A stretch of DNA of 64,000 bases from an uncultured Bacteroidales bacterium (GCA_902780235.1 CACZEL010000013.1:33442-97441), one strand, 5' to 3'; shown: positions 9,293 through 18,334, numbered from the stretch's first letter. Made by a program: numbers and translations. Notes: generated from the sequence alone by a model not told the origin.

Positions 9293-9406
9293 TTAGTTGT
9301 AGATTTTGGTTACTTCCACATTTTCGTCTGTGGGTGATTGATTTGAGCGCTTTGCACAGCCTGCAAGGCAAAGAATAGCCAGCAGGAAAAGAATGAATTT
9401 TTTCAT
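9293..9406 (-). CDS. Small lipoprotein (37 residues)
   Basis: A short ORF with a textbook lipoprotein signal: MKKFILFLLAILCLAGC, lipobox LAGC with Cys17, followed by a 20-residue polar tail (AKRSNQSPTDENVEVTKIYN). It lies about 180 bases downstream of the DUF3298-like gene on the same strand. It could be a real small lipoprotein or the surviving 5' end of a longer gene, since its stop is followed by the repeat-rich gap. No similar product recognised. Confidence 0.55.
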   Translation of the reverse strand: MKKFILFLLAILCLAGCAKRSNQSPTDENVEVTKIYN

Positions 9407-9589
9407 AGTTAAGGGTTACAATATTATCTATATCCGTTCTGCTATGTATCGCATAGGCTCTACACATTGGAATAAGGCGGAAGAAGGATATGGGACCTTT
9501 TCATGAGAACAAGAAGGGTGTATTGCGGATCTTGCTCAGGGAATGCGCCAATGAAAGAATTAGATGTTTCATATTAGTTTGTTGTTTTA

Positions 9590-10465
9590 TTATTGAATCA
9601 GATGTTTCCATTTAGGATTGAGGAATAACTTGGCTGTCTCAAGAGGAATCTCAACCTCTTGCTCGCCTTCCACCCAACCACCTAAAGTATAATGGGTATA
9701 ATGCAATACAAGTGAGGTAGATGTGATGGTAAACGATGCCTGAATCCAATTGTGTAATGAGATGTTAGGGTATTTGTCCAAGAGTGCCCTATGGACATAA
9801 TAAGAGATGTCGTAGATCATCTGCCTTTCGGTATCTTCGTAATCTTCACTAAATATATCCATGAAATGTACCATCTCACCAGTTCGGGTATCGAAGGCGA
9901 AGTATTGTGTGTCCGGAAAATGATGAAAACCGCCGCCATACCAAGTGTAGTGGTGTCGCATTATGTACAAGCCATTTTGATTGTACGATGTTCTGCCACA
10001 AAGATGCTCAAATTGCCTACTCTGTACTCCGCCGTAATTAAAATACTCATCCGAATCATTGGGAACAATTAGCGGATATACCGACTTGAGTTCAATATCA
10101 TTCGGCTCGATACGCCAGTATTTTGCCATCGCTTCATCCAATTGCGTAATTTGATAGTGCGCGTGCAGTATGGTGTCTATCAGTTGTTCCTGAATCTTTT
10201 CCAGTACTTTTTTATCCTTCATGCCTGTCGGGAACTCTATATCTAACTGTTGCAGAATCCCAATCGTATCCGAGAATGTAAAGACATGAAAATCATTATA
10301 GACATAATCTGTGAACGCTGTTATTTGCGGGAACGCAGATTTTTCAGAGCTGCTTTTTGCCTCTTTTTCAGTTACTATCGCAATACTATCTGCCTCATCG
10401 GGATTACTTTTTAACTTCGGTTTGCCGCATGAAGCTTTATATATTTTAATCAGGGATGATTGCAC
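9590..10465 (-). CDS. DUF3298/RsiV-like domain protein, N-terminus doubtful
   Basis: A 291-residue protein. Residues about 60-285 resemble the DUF3298 (RsiV-like) fold: the YTWYGGGFHHF segment, FDTRTGEMVHFMDIFSED, and a C-terminal LVLHYTHYTLGGWVEGEQEVEIPL strand pair, typical of extracytoplasmic domains. Homologues are usually lipoproteins; here a Cys lies in KASCGKPKLK near residue 13 with no proper hydrophobic signal before it. The start is a GTG overlapping the end of the upstream membrane gene by 20 bases. Either the signal peptide has been lost or the lipoprotein start is damaged. Last gene of a four-gene unit. Confidence 0.65.
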   Translation of the reverse strand: MQSSLIKIYKASCGKPKLKSNPDEADSIAIVTEKEAKSSSEKSAFPQITAFTDYVYNDFHVFTFSDTIGILQQLDIEFPTGMKDKKVLEKIQEQLIDTILHAHYQITQLDEAMAKYWRIEPNDIELKSVYPLIVPNDSDEYFNYGGVQSRQFEHLCGRTSYNQNGLYIMRHHYTWYGGGFHHFPDTQYFAFDTRTGEMVHFMDIFSEDYEDTERQMIYDISYYVHRALLDKYPNISLHNWIQASFTITSTSLVLHYTHYTLGGWVEGEQEVEIPLETAKLFLNPKWKHLIQ

Positions 10466-11555
10466 CCTCTTTTAATTCTATGCCTTTTAGTTTATCAGCA
10501 TTTTGAGTGATTATCTCGCTAATGTTAGCTGATGGAACAGAACTCGTCTCACGTTCAATTGGAGTGTCGGATTTTAGAGGACGGTCTATAATTTCCCTCC
10601 TTCGTGGTTGCGTATCTGTGGACGCTCCATCAATAATGGGCCATCCTGTAGTATAAATACCAGAGACAAATTGATATTTGTTTATAATGACATCATAGAC
10701 TCTACGAAGGACATCGCCAGCAAAAACAAGTATAATACCACAGAATACAGGGATGGAGAAAAATGAAATAAGAAGAGCGTCTTCTATACGAGGAAAAGCA
10801 CCTAAGGGTATAATAAAAAGAGCACCTATGAAACTTACCAGATAAATTATTAATAGAATCTTCCCGAAACGGATACCCCACATCACTTGATTTTTAATGG
10901 TCGCTAAACTTTCCGGAGATTTTTCCTCGTTTCCTGTGTGGATAAGAATAGTTATTAGCACAGCTATAGCACTGGCAAAGGCGAGCATAAAGAAGAAGTT
11001 ATTGAATTCCGGCATTGCGTCTATATGTGTTATAATGTTAAAATACCAACAAATGCAGAGACTTGCATAGTACAACAAATACGTCATAAAAATCACAGAC
11101 GCAGCTAAAGCGAAATATCGTACAACCATTCCGGAAGTGGAGTTTTCGGATTTAGCATAGCAAAACCATAATGCGCCGGCTACAACAACAGGCACCATAA
11201 ATTTATACCAAAAATAGTAAACCGGACGTTCAAAGGATAACAGATTTAATTCTCCAATAACACAGACTAATTCGCTGCATAGCATAAATAATGTCATCAA
11301 TAGAACAAGTATTGACCAGCCATTTCGTTTCGGCATCTGATTAGGGAAGCGATATGCTTCGAAGAAAAAGATAGCCGCACTTAGAAGTTGGATGGCGAAG
11401 AACACATGACGCGCAATTCGTACAGGCATTGAAAAGATTGTGAGGTATGCCATACCAATTGTACGCCCCATGGCAAATTCAGCCAAGAAGAAGATAGCTG
11501 CGATACTCATGCCGATTGCGGCAATGAGGGTGGTTGTTTTGAAAGATGGTTTCAT
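10446..11555 (-). CDS. Polytopic membrane protein of unknown function
   Basis: A 369-residue protein with about eight or nine predicted membrane helices between residues 8 and 285 (for example TLIAAIGMSIAAIFFLAEF, ILVLLMTLFMLCSELVCVI, FFFMLAFASAIAVLITILI) and a polar C-terminal tail of about 80 residues rich in charged and Pro/Ser residues. No family recognised. It follows the two tiny membrane peptides by 11 bases and overlaps the DUF3298-like gene. The gene is lower in G+C than the housekeeping genes around it. The tail is probably cytoplasmic (inference). Confidence 0.75.
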   Translation of the reverse strand: MKPSFKTTTLIAAIGMSIAAIFFLAEFAMGRTIGMAYLTIFSMPVRIARHVFFAIQLLSAAIFFFEAYRFPNQMPKRNGWSILVLLMTLFMLCSELVCVIGELNLLSFERPVYYFWYKFMVPVVVAGALWFCYAKSENSTSGMVVRYFALAASVIFMTYLLYYASLCICWYFNIITHIDAMPEFNNFFFMLAFASAIAVLITILIHTGNEEKSPESLATIKNQVMWGIRFGKILLIIYLVSFIGALFIIPLGAFPRIEDALLISFFSIPVFCGIILVFAGDVLRRVYDVIINKYQFVSGIYTTGWPIIDGASTDTQPRRREIIDRPLKSDTPIERETSSVPSANISEIITQNADKLKGIELKEGAIIPD

Positions 11556-11566
11556 AATGTTATTTA

Positions 11567-11641
11567 TTATTTGGTTAGCGAATCAATGACTTTCATAATG
11601 ATGGTGCCACAGACGATGAAGATAAACATTGCAAGTAACAT
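11567..11641 (-). CDS. Tiny membrane peptide (24 residues)
   Basis: ATG start and TAA stop encode MLLAMFIFIVCGTIIMKVID plus four residues: one hydrophobic helix with a short polar tail. Its ATG lies one base after the stop of the preceding tiny ORF (TAG-T-ATG), and its stop is 11 bases before the polytopic membrane gene. Such coupling suggests real translation. Could alternatively be a leader peptide. Confidence 0.5.
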   Translation of the reverse strand: MLLAMFIFIVCGTIIMKVIDSLTK

Positions 11642-11642
11642 A

Positions 11643-11714
11643 CTATCCCCCCTTTCTTCCCCAAATGAAATACCACAATGCGAAAGCGATAAGTCCGGTA
11701 ATTAAAGATGACAT
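11643..11714 (-). CDS. Tiny membrane peptide (23 residues)
   Basis: Encodes MSSLITGLIAFALWYFIWGR followed by KGG: a single aromatic-rich helix with a basic end. First ORF of the unit that includes the second tiny peptide, the polytopic membrane protein and the DUF3298-like protein. Too short for homology calls; support is the hydrophobic pattern and tight spacing. Confidence 0.5.
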   Translation of the reverse strand: MSSLITGLIAFALWYFIWGRKGG

Positions 11715-11790
11715 AATTTCAAGCACTGGTTCGTGTCGGCGTAACTTTTAAATAATTATTATTCTGTCTTACACCTATTAATGCATAAAA

Positions 11791-11815
11791 AGAGCGAAAG
11801 GTAACCCTTCCGCTC
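11791..11815 (-). terminator. Terminator after the exonuclease-HEPN cassette
   Basis: On the minus strand GAGCGGAAGGG-TTA-CCTTTCGCTC (one mismatch) followed by TTTTTAT; about 22 bases past the exonuclease stop. Confidence 0.8.
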
Positions 11816-11837
11816 AAAAAAGTTTCAAATTTGTGAA

Positions 11838-13280
11838 TTATTCTTTAATAATCCCTCTCCGTTTGAGTTCAAAGTAACATTCTTTTGTAGCCATGATGTC
11901 AGCAAGGGCATCGTGGGCATTAGAGAACTCATGACCAAAGAGTTTGTAATAGAGTTCTTGTAATGATGGCCATTTATATCCTCCGAAATACGGATTTGGA
12001 TTCGGGATTGCGCAAAAATCGGTTGACGATTTCATCGTGCAAATGCATGGCTTATCCATGAGAGTGACACTATCCATCCCTAAACGATATAATTCTGCTC
12101 CAACGATGTGTTGGTCAAAGTCGATATTGTGCCCGACTATTTGTTCTGCGAATGATAGATCCGTATCAAACTCGTCTAACACATCGTGCAATAAAACTCC
12201 TTCTCGTTCTGCTTTTTCGGTTGTTATACCATGCACAGCGGCTGCATCATCTGGAATACTAAATCCACCAGGTCGGATAATAAGTGATTTTTTCTTAAGT
12301 ACATTACCATTCTTGTCTGTCATTATCCATGCTAATTGCACTAATCGTGGCCAATTATAAGAATCTGATATAGGAGCTTTATAGTTTCGCGGTGTACCAG
12401 TTGTCTCAGTATCAAAGAACAAGATAGAACCTTGCAACATTTCCTGCATCTGCTGTTCCATCAAACGTTGTTGCTCTTGAAATGCATGTGATGTTTTTAT
12501 ACTGCACGGCTTCGATTCTTGTATAAAATGTTTTGTCATTTTTTTCAAAGTATTAAGACTTTCTCCTTGAAGTTTTCTCACGACCGCTTCTTTTACTATT
12601 GAATCAGAGTCGTTCAAAAGCGATTTTAAAGATTCTGTGCTTTCAAGATACATTATAGCTTTACTTCTTGCGTAAGACGAAAAATAGAAAGAATCCTCCT
12701 TACAATAGATATTAACGTCCACTATAGACATATGAACAAAATTCCACAACTCTAAATAATCTTCTTCCTTAATTATATAATCTCGGAAAGAAGGTACTGA
12801 TAATCCAAGATCAGTACAAGGGCGATAAGGAGGAAAATCGCCTCCAAATATAGTCCCTCCCGGAAGTGGTTTATAAACATCAAAATTTTTACGATTATGC
12901 GTTGATCGAACTCCTCCCATACCAACAACAGGGACGACTCTTTCATTGGGGAATAATTCTATAAATTTTTTATATTCAGCCTGTCCCAAAAAGTCTACAA
13001 CATCTATACATTGCATACGAATTGAAGTCGGCGAGGATGAATAGTTAGGATAAAAAGCAACGTGTTTAATCGCCCATTGCTTGTCCCTTGCATTTTCTTG
13101 GGTAATGGTATCAATCCACATGTCTACAAAATCTTTATTCATGCAATGCATATCCCATAAAGCACGTTGTACATTTCTCGAATCAATTGATAGTAGAATC
13201 TTCAATTCTTCAAAAGTATTATTTGGGACAATAGTACTAATAATCTGCTCTTCTTCTGGCGTATAATAAACTTCTCTCAT
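11838..13280 (-). CDS. DEDDh 3'-5' exonuclease fused to an unknown N-terminal domain
   Basis: 480 residues. The C-terminal third is a DnaQ-type exonuclease: Exo I FFDTETTGTP (D290, E292), the VHGIT segment, Exo II VGHNIDFDQH, and Exo III NAHDALADIMAT with the His-Asp pair. The roughly 285-residue N-terminal part matches nothing I know; it has a helical start, a Gly/Pro-rich middle (GGTIFGGDFPPYRPC) and a HEAT-like stretch (LKSLLNDSDSIVKEAVVRKL). It is the last gene of an AT-rich four-gene cassette, 39 bases after the HEPN-like gene. A nucleic-acid-degrading effector or processing enzyme in a defence context is plausible (inference). Confidence 0.8.
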   Translation of the reverse strand: MREVYYTPEEEQIISTIVPNNTFEELKILLSIDSRNVQRALWDMHCMNKDFVDMWIDTITQENARDKQWAIKHVAFYPNYSSSPTSIRMQCIDVVDFLGQAEYKKFIELFPNERVVPVVGMGGVRSTHNRKNFDVYKPLPGGTIFGGDFPPYRPCTDLGLSVPSFRDYIIKEEDYLELWNFVHMSIVDVNIYCKEDSFYFSSYARSKAIMYLESTESLKSLLNDSDSIVKEAVVRKLQGESLNTLKKMTKHFIQESKPCSIKTSHAFQEQQRLMEQQMQEMLQGSILFFDTETTGTPRNYKAPISDSYNWPRLVQLAWIMTDKNGNVLKKKSLIIRPGGFSIPDDAAAVHGITTEKAEREGVLLHDVLDEFDTDLSFAEQIVGHNIDFDQHIVGAELYRLGMDSVTLMDKPCICTMKSSTDFCAIPNPNPYFGGYKWPSLQELYYKLFGHEFSNAHDALADIMATKECYFELKRRGIIKE

Positions 13281-13319
13281 AGTGATATTATTTAGTGTGA
13301 GTTGAAATACTACAAAATA

Positions 13320-13802
13320 TCAAGCTAAATTTACAACAGTTTGCATAAATTCTAATATCTTGTCGCATATTTTTTCTTGTTCTTGCCTAGTAGGATACTT
13401 ATTCGCGACATGCAAATATTCATTTCTTTTATCTACTATTTCTTTATTTGCTGCTTGAGCAATATGTGATGCAAGGGTATTAAATAGGCGTCCTCCTTTT
13501 TTTAATGCATTTATATAACCGCCCAATGATGGCGGATTTGTTCCACATGGCCATGCATTATGAATATCCAGGAAAGTTCTTAATGCAGTATCTAATGCTT
13601 TAGTTGAAAATAGCACCTTATACAAATATCTTTTCTTTGGTTCGCGACATTCTTTATCTATATCTAACATTGTAACTAATTCTTTTTGCACATCGTCTAT
13701 TTTGTGCTCTGCATCAATTGGAGACAGCGTTGGCGACGAACAAGAAGAACATAAGGTATAATACTGTGCAAGCAATGTTTCTATTTGTTTGTTTTTAGCC
13801 AT
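13320..13802 (-). CDS. HEPN-like small helical protein
   Basis: 160 residues, mostly helical. Near the C-terminus is KRNEYLHVAN: R126, N127 and H131 fit the R-x4-H motif (with Asn after Arg) of HEPN ribonucleases, preceded by a helix typical of that fold. An N-terminal cluster of Cys (LCSSCSS) is unusual. Starts one base after the stop of the 283-residue gene and ends 39 bases before the exonuclease gene. HEPN proteins are common RNase toxins in defence and toxin-antitoxin modules. The assignment rests on one short motif, so it is tentative. Confidence 0.55.
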   Translation of the reverse strand: MAKNKQIETLLAQYYTLCSSCSSPTLSPIDAEHKIDDVQKELVTMLDIDKECREPKKRYLYKVLFSTKALDTALRTFLDIHNAWPCGTNPPSLGGYINALKKGGRLFNTLASHIAQAANKEIVDKRNEYLHVANKYPTRQEQEKICDKILEFMQTVVNLA

Positions 13803-13803
13803 A

Positions 13804-14655
13804 TTACCTCTTTCTGTGTTTTGTTAAACTATAATCTGAATATGTATATGCTATTTTTTTCAAATTACTTATGCTATCTACTTCTATTGGTAATAATCCC
13901 ATAAACGCAAGAGTGTTGTAGTATAGATTATTGCCATTTGGTGTAAAATCCCAATTGGTATTCAAAAATTTGTTATATTTATTGTTTTTATTTTCCACTA
14001 GGAACCCATTATCCAATAACTGATAATTATATTTTAAAGTATATGTTAGGATGTTTTCAAATGTATCAACGAATCCACTTCGGCATTCTCTTTCAATCAA
14101 AACATCATCTCCTATATTATAAATATTCTTAATAGAATGCATTTTCGAAGGCCAAGAAGGGATCAAAATATTAGACTGCGATGATGGAGAATAAATTTCT
14201 TTATATTGATTTGTTTTAATAGCTTCAATGTTTTCTTCTGAAAATAGTTTTATATGCCACATACGTTGAATGGCTCTATTTTGAATCCGTCTATCATAAT
14301 AATCCATACTACATTCGTCAAAAAGTTTGCTAAACGATGGTAAGGCTGTTGAATCGTTGTATTCATAAATGAAACGGAAATGACTTAAAATATCTACATT
14401 ATGAATATCATTAATCGTTTTCTTGTCAATAAATACAATGGGGACCATTTTTGAAAAATATGCTAGTTTAGATATGTATATACGACGAAGTAACAAATCT
14501 AATCTTTCTATTTCTTTTTTCTTCAAAAAGTACAAGCCGAAAATATTACCATTTGCAGGTATCAATATATCAGGATTGTCAATTGTAAACATATTTTGAG
14601 GCTTTACAATTGACTTTGGATTGTCGTTGACTATTTTTTCAAAAAGTGATAGCAT
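13804..14655 (-). CDS. Unknown protein in HEPN/exonuclease cassette
   Basis: 283 residues, no family recognised. The sequence is rich in N, I, K and Y as expected of AT-rich DNA. Segments with alternating hydrophobic strands (IVFIDKKTINDI, HFRFIYEYND, ILIPSW) suggest an alpha/beta domain. The stretch DILIPANGNIFGLYFLKKKE might be a nuclease-like strand pair, but no catalytic motif is secure. It sits between the 108-residue gene (four bases upstream) and the HEPN-like gene (one base downstream), so these are translated together. Base composition differs clearly from the core genome, suggesting transfer. Confidence 0.6.
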   Translation of the reverse strand: MLSLFEKIVNDNPKSIVKPQNMFTIDNPDILIPANGNIFGLYFLKKKEIERLDLLLRRIYISKLAYFSKMVPIVFIDKKTINDIHNVDILSHFRFIYEYNDSTALPSFSKLFDECSMDYYDRRIQNRAIQRMWHIKLFSEENIEAIKTNQYKEIYSPSSQSNILIPSWPSKMHSIKNIYNIGDDVLIERECRSGFVDTFENILTYTLKYNYQLLDNGFLVENKNNKYNKFLNTNWDFTPNGNNLYYNTLAFMGLLPIEVDSISNLKKIAYTYSDYSLTKHRKR

Positions 14656-14659
14656 ATTT

Positions 14660-14986
14660 TTATTCTCCTAATATTCCGTGAGCATTGATTGTTTCTTTAG
14701 CATATAACAATCTACTCTCTGTGTCTACATCTATTGCATTTTTCAGTATCCTTTTTTGTTCTGGTAAGAGGTATGTATCTCGTTCTACCTTTTCCTTTCT
14801 AATACGAGCGACGCAATCAAAAGCATCTTTCAAATGCTTTGCGGAAATGAGTGTTGGTATTCCCTTATCATTTGCACTCGCTTGTTCCAAAATTATCTGA
14901 AGAGATGGTATTTTAAGAACCAGTTCTGCAAGTCCGGCTCTGTCATATATCTCATTTAATAATAAATTTAAAATTGTATCTTTCAT
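14660..14986 (-). CDS. Small helical protein, first gene of HEPN/exonuclease cassette
   Basis: 108 residues, predicted all-helical (ILNLLLNEIYDRAGLAELVL; SAKHLKDAFDCVARIRKEKV; LPEQKRILKNAIDVDTE), no signal peptide, no family recognised. As the first and smallest gene of the cassette it could be a regulator or antitoxin-like partner, but no DNA-binding motif is visible. Four bases separate it from the next gene. No consensus -33/-7 promoter was found just upstream; the 184-base gap to the DUF234-type ATPase gene holds only a duplicated TTTCGGCAnTCTCCGT word. Confidence 0.55.
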   Translation of the reverse strand: MKDTILNLLLNEIYDRAGLAELVLKIPSLQIILEQASANDKGIPTLISAKHLKDAFDCVARIRKEKVERDTYLLPEQKRILKNAIDVDTESRLLYAKETINAHGILGE

Positions 14987-15170
14987 TTTCTTTATCGGAT
15001 TTTCGGCATTCTCCGTATGTAAATATTTTCTTTTTATTTCGGTCTTCTCCCGCTCATCTCCCGCTCATCGGTCGGTGGAAGTTAAGAACAATTCTTTCGG
15101 CACTCTCCGTTACTTGTCTCTATTAGTATATGATATTTTTGTGCAAAAAGTAACCGCAGGGGAGTGATTT

Positions 15171-16601
15171 TTATTTGAATAAATCATCCAATATCACTTC
15201 GCTATTTACTATACTGCGATGCAAGCCATCTGCGACACCGAACGTGGTTACAAATGTAGTCACGAGTGTTTTGTTTGATTTGGTTTGTGCCTGGAATATG
15301 CTCATCCTGTTGCGGAGCGTCTCTTCGTAACTGTCAGTAATACGATACTCGCCAACCGAAAATTTCATTTCACAGATATTAATAATCCGATCATCGCGCG
15401 AAATGATCATATCAATTTGCGCCCCTTTCTCCCCAGAGTTCTTAGGTGGATTGTATCTCCATGAAGATATTTCGGTCGCAATGCCGGAGATGCCTAATTT
15501 CTGTTTTATAGATTCAGTGTGCATCATACACACAAGTTCAAATGTGCGACCTTGCCAAGACTCCACACTGTGTGTCATATAATGCTTACTCCACCATTGT
15601 TCATCTAAAGAATGGTTTTCGTGCACGTATTGCAGATAGAAGAGAGTATAGAAATCCGAAAGGCGATAGATGGCATCTTTTACTTTATTCCCAAATTGGT
15701 TGTACTTGAGGACAAAATCACATCGCTCAAGATTTTTAAGATATGCGGTTAGAGACTTGCCTTCCACTTCGATGGCTTCGCCGATTTGTGTGCGCGTCAA
15801 ACCCTCCTTGTGATCCGCCAACAAGCGAGCTATTTGTATGTATCGCTCGGCGTTCGTAAACAAGGCATTGAACAATTCGTCAAATTCAATTTTAAGAATG
15901 GCGTTTCGCTGGAAGAAAAGCCGGTCAATATTTTGAACCAGACTTTGTTTAGTGTCTATAAGTTTCCAATAGAACGGCACACCGCCAATAATCATGTATG
16001 CCTGTGCAATTTGGTACCTATCCCATGCACATTTGCGCGAACGAAGATACACCTCAACTTCATGCAAAGTGAATGGACGTAAATAGATATTGCAAGTGAT
16101 ACGACAATGCAGTCCGCCTTGGTTCTCTACCAGATAGTCCATCATCCAACTGGTGGCACTGCCGCTTGCAATGAGGAGAATATCTCTGCGCCGTGCTGCC
16201 CATCCATTCCAAAAGGTCTCGAACTCCTCCACAAAGTCAGATTGCGGAGTATCAATCCACGGCATTTCATCGATGAAGATCACTTTCTTGCGGTCTTCGG
16301 GTAGTGACTCTATATAGTCCTCCAACGCATCAAATGCCTCTGACCAATCGGCGAATTTCGGTTGTTTCGCTAAATGTGCGTATTTCTTGACAGCTTTCGC
16401 GAAATTGCGCAATTGCTTGGAGAGAGATAAGTTGTGCCCACCAACATAAGAAAAATCATATTTTGCTTGAAAAAATTCATCAATCAGAAACGTCTTTCCC
16501 ACGCGGCGACGACCATAGACAATCACAAACTCTGATTGATCACTAGCAAGGCATCTCTCCAAGTCCTTGATCTCTCGTTCTCTTCCTATCAACTTTTCCA
16601 T
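15171..16601 (-). CDS. Archaeal-type AAA ATPase with DUF234 nuclease-like C-terminus
   Basis: 476 residues. The N-terminal ATPase has Walker A GRRRVGKT (about 30-37), Walker B KVIFIDEMPW, and sensor-like LLIASGSATSWMM. A winged-helix segment follows (GLTRTQIGEAIEVEGKSLTAYLKNLERCDFV), then a DUF234-like restriction-endonuclease-fold end with GAQIDMIISRDDRIINICEMKFS, whose D and E-x-K are nuclease-like. Proteins of this widespread family are often called AAA ATPases of archaeal origin; their function is poorly defined. Monocistronic with its own promoter. It may be accessory or mobile rather than housekeeping. Confidence 0.85.
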   Translation of the reverse strand: MEKLIGREREIKDLERCLASDQSEFVIVYGRRRVGKTFLIDEFFQAKYDFSYVGGHNLSLSKQLRNFAKAVKKYAHLAKQPKFADWSEAFDALEDYIESLPEDRKKVIFIDEMPWIDTPQSDFVEEFETFWNGWAARRRDILLIASGSATSWMMDYLVENQGGLHCRITCNIYLRPFTLHEVEVYLRSRKCAWDRYQIAQAYMIIGGVPFYWKLIDTKQSLVQNIDRLFFQRNAILKIEFDELFNALFTNAERYIQIARLLADHKEGLTRTQIGEAIEVEGKSLTAYLKNLERCDFVLKYNQFGNKVKDAIYRLSDFYTLFYLQYVHENHSLDEQWWSKHYMTHSVESWQGRTFELVCMMHTESIKQKLGISGIATEISSWRYNPPKNSGEKGAQIDMIISRDDRIINICEMKFSVGEYRITDSYEETLRNRMSIFQAQTKSNKTLVTTFVTTFGVADGLHRSIVNSEVILDDLFK

Positions 16602-16617
16602 ATCTTTGAAATTTTGC

Positions 16618-16651
16618 GCAAAGATACTGCTTTTTGTTCAATTATGCAAAT
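16618..16651 (-). promoter_or_regulatory. Promoter of the DUF234 ATPase gene
   Basis: ATTTGCATA and TATCTTTGC on the minus strand, 17 bases before the start codon. Confidence 0.75.
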
Positions 16652-16711
16652 TTTTGCGGGTCTTTTCCCCCCAAAAGTGCATTTTTTTTCGAGATTTGGG
16701 GATTTGCGCAC

Positions 16712-18334
16712 TCAATCAATCACTATAAATCCAGCCCAATAGTAGGGCGCAGAGTATTTGGGATGCTGACGCATACGACGTTGGGCAGTGGCTAAAGCAC
16801 TATGGGGATAGTCAAAGATATGTTCCGCCATCTCCTCATCTATGGATACTGCCTTTGCTAATGTTTGTCTTCCTTTTAGGAGTGCTTCATAAAAATACTG
16901 CATAAAGACAGCCGTAGCTTCATCATCGACCTGCCATAGTGACATGACTATTGTTTGTGCCCCTGCTTGTTTGAATGCTCGTTGCAATCCCCATACACCT
17001 TCCGTAGTAACCTCACCCAATGCAGTATTACAAGCGGACAACACTACTATATCTGCGCCTGATAAGTCCAAAGTGGCAATTTCAGCGGCGGTAAGTATTC
17101 CATCTTCTGTATCTTTTGGTATAGCCTTGCCCTCCCAGGCGCGCGCTCCATAAGCCATGATGAGTCCGCTTCGTTGCATAGCATTGCCTTCAATGGGGCG
17201 ATTGACAAATCCATGAGTAGAGAGGTGCAATATCGAAGGGCTTTTCCCGCTAAGCGACTTGAAAGATGCTTCTGTACCTTGTTTTTGCGAAAGAGTCTTT
17301 ACTTGGTATTGCATGCCCGACAAAAGTAGGCTTATTTCGTTTATCTCCTGTTTGGAATAAGGCAAAGTACCTACCGAACTACGGGTTGTTGCTTGTTGCA
17401 TCGTTTCGGCAGATGCCCGATAGAACAAATCACCATACAAGGTCGCAGATTTTGCCGGATAATGATTGTGCTTGTTCACTAACTCGCGAGTGCTAGATAG
17501 GCGCGTTATATTGTAGTGATAACTAACAGTACTTTCTCGATCATACGGCAAAGCCTCAATCGCGATTTGATTTAGCACCCCCCACGGAGCAAAATAAATA
17601 GTTGTTATGTCTTGACTTTCCAAATAAAAGAGAATCTTAAACAATATTACTTGGCACAAAGCCGCGCCGTATTTATCTACCGCATATAGGTCGCTGGGGT
17701 GTTTTTGTAGCCAAAGCGTTAGATTTTGTTCAGTTGTGATGGGGATAAAAACCGGAGATTGACTATCTTGCGTTATCACCAAAGCAGCATACTTATACAA
17801 AGCCTTTATCTTTGCACCTTCAAATACATTGAAACTTACAAATTCTATAGCAGCCTCTCCGTTGCCTAATTTTTTCTGAACATCCCGCCATGTAACATGA
17901 TCCGGAGAAAGGGCGTGCTTTCGCTGTTGTGTCGTACGCAACAACAATTGTTTCACAAAAAGCAGATAGTCATAGACATCCCCCATTACCGAATGATCTT
18001 CAAGGTATGCAGAGGAAAGGATATAATGGAATATGAGATCCTTCTCTACCAAAATGGTTAAATCTGCCCGTTCTTGTTCAGACAAGATTGAAAACATCTG
18101 CTCAATCATTCGCGTCCTGCTTTGCAGATACGATTTGGCAAACCTCAACACCTCGGAATAATTGCCTTTTGGAAATTGGTCAGCAATGTAATTGTTTGCT
18201 CTTTGATTTTCCTCAAAAGTCCGGCCATCCACATATAAAAAGGCATTTACCAATTTATCCTCAAGCGAGTTTGTTTGAGCACAGACACCGAAGACCGATA
18301 CTATAAAGAGCAATATGACCAATATTCGTTTCAT
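16712..18334 (-). CDS. Secreted CHAT-domain cysteine protease
   Basis: 540 residues with a signal peptide (MKRILVILLFIVSVFGVCAQ). The N-terminal half is helical and may hold degenerate TPRs. The C-terminal CHAT domain has the catalytic pair: H374 in LHLSTHGF and C435 in VVLSACNTALGE, plus the typical GLQRAFKQAGAQTIVMSLWQVDD segment and the final YYWAGFIVI. CHAT proteases belong to the caspase/separase clan. It is the last gene of a sigma / anti-sigma / caspase / CHAT operon and overlaps the caspase gene by four bases (ATGA). Predicted to act in the periplasm or be exported, unlike most CHAT proteins. Confidence 0.9.
   Translation of the reverse strand: MKRILVILLFIVSVFGVCAQTNSLEDKLVNAFLYVDGRTFEENQRANNYIADQFPKGNYSEVLRFAKSYLQSRTRMIEQMFSILSEQERADLTILVEKDLIFHYILSSAYLEDHSVMGDVYDYLLFVKQLLLRTTQQRKHALSPDHVTWRDVQKKLGNGEAAIEFVSFNVFEGAKIKALYKYAALVITQDSQSPVFIPITTEQNLTLWLQKHPSDLYAVDKYGAALCQVILFKILFYLESQDITTIYFAPWGVLNQIAIEALPYDRESTVSYHYNITRLSSTRELVNKHNHYPAKSATLYGDLFYRASAETMQQATTRSSVGTLPYSKQEINEISLLLSGMQYQVKTLSQKQGTEASFKSLSGKSPSILHLSTHGFVNRPIEGNAMQRSGLIMAYGARAWEGKAIPKDTEDGILTAAEIATLDLSGADIVVLSACNTALGEVTTEGVWGLQRAFKQAGAQTIVMSLWQVDDEATAVFMQYFYEALLKGRQTLAKAVSIDEEMAEHIFDYPHSALATAQRRMRQHPKYSAPYYWAGFIVID

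Noticed and set aside
14987-15170. Possible tRNA or small RNA gene between the cassette and the ATPase
   Set aside because: No cloverleaf or terminator; only a duplicated TTTCGGCA-TCTCCGT word.
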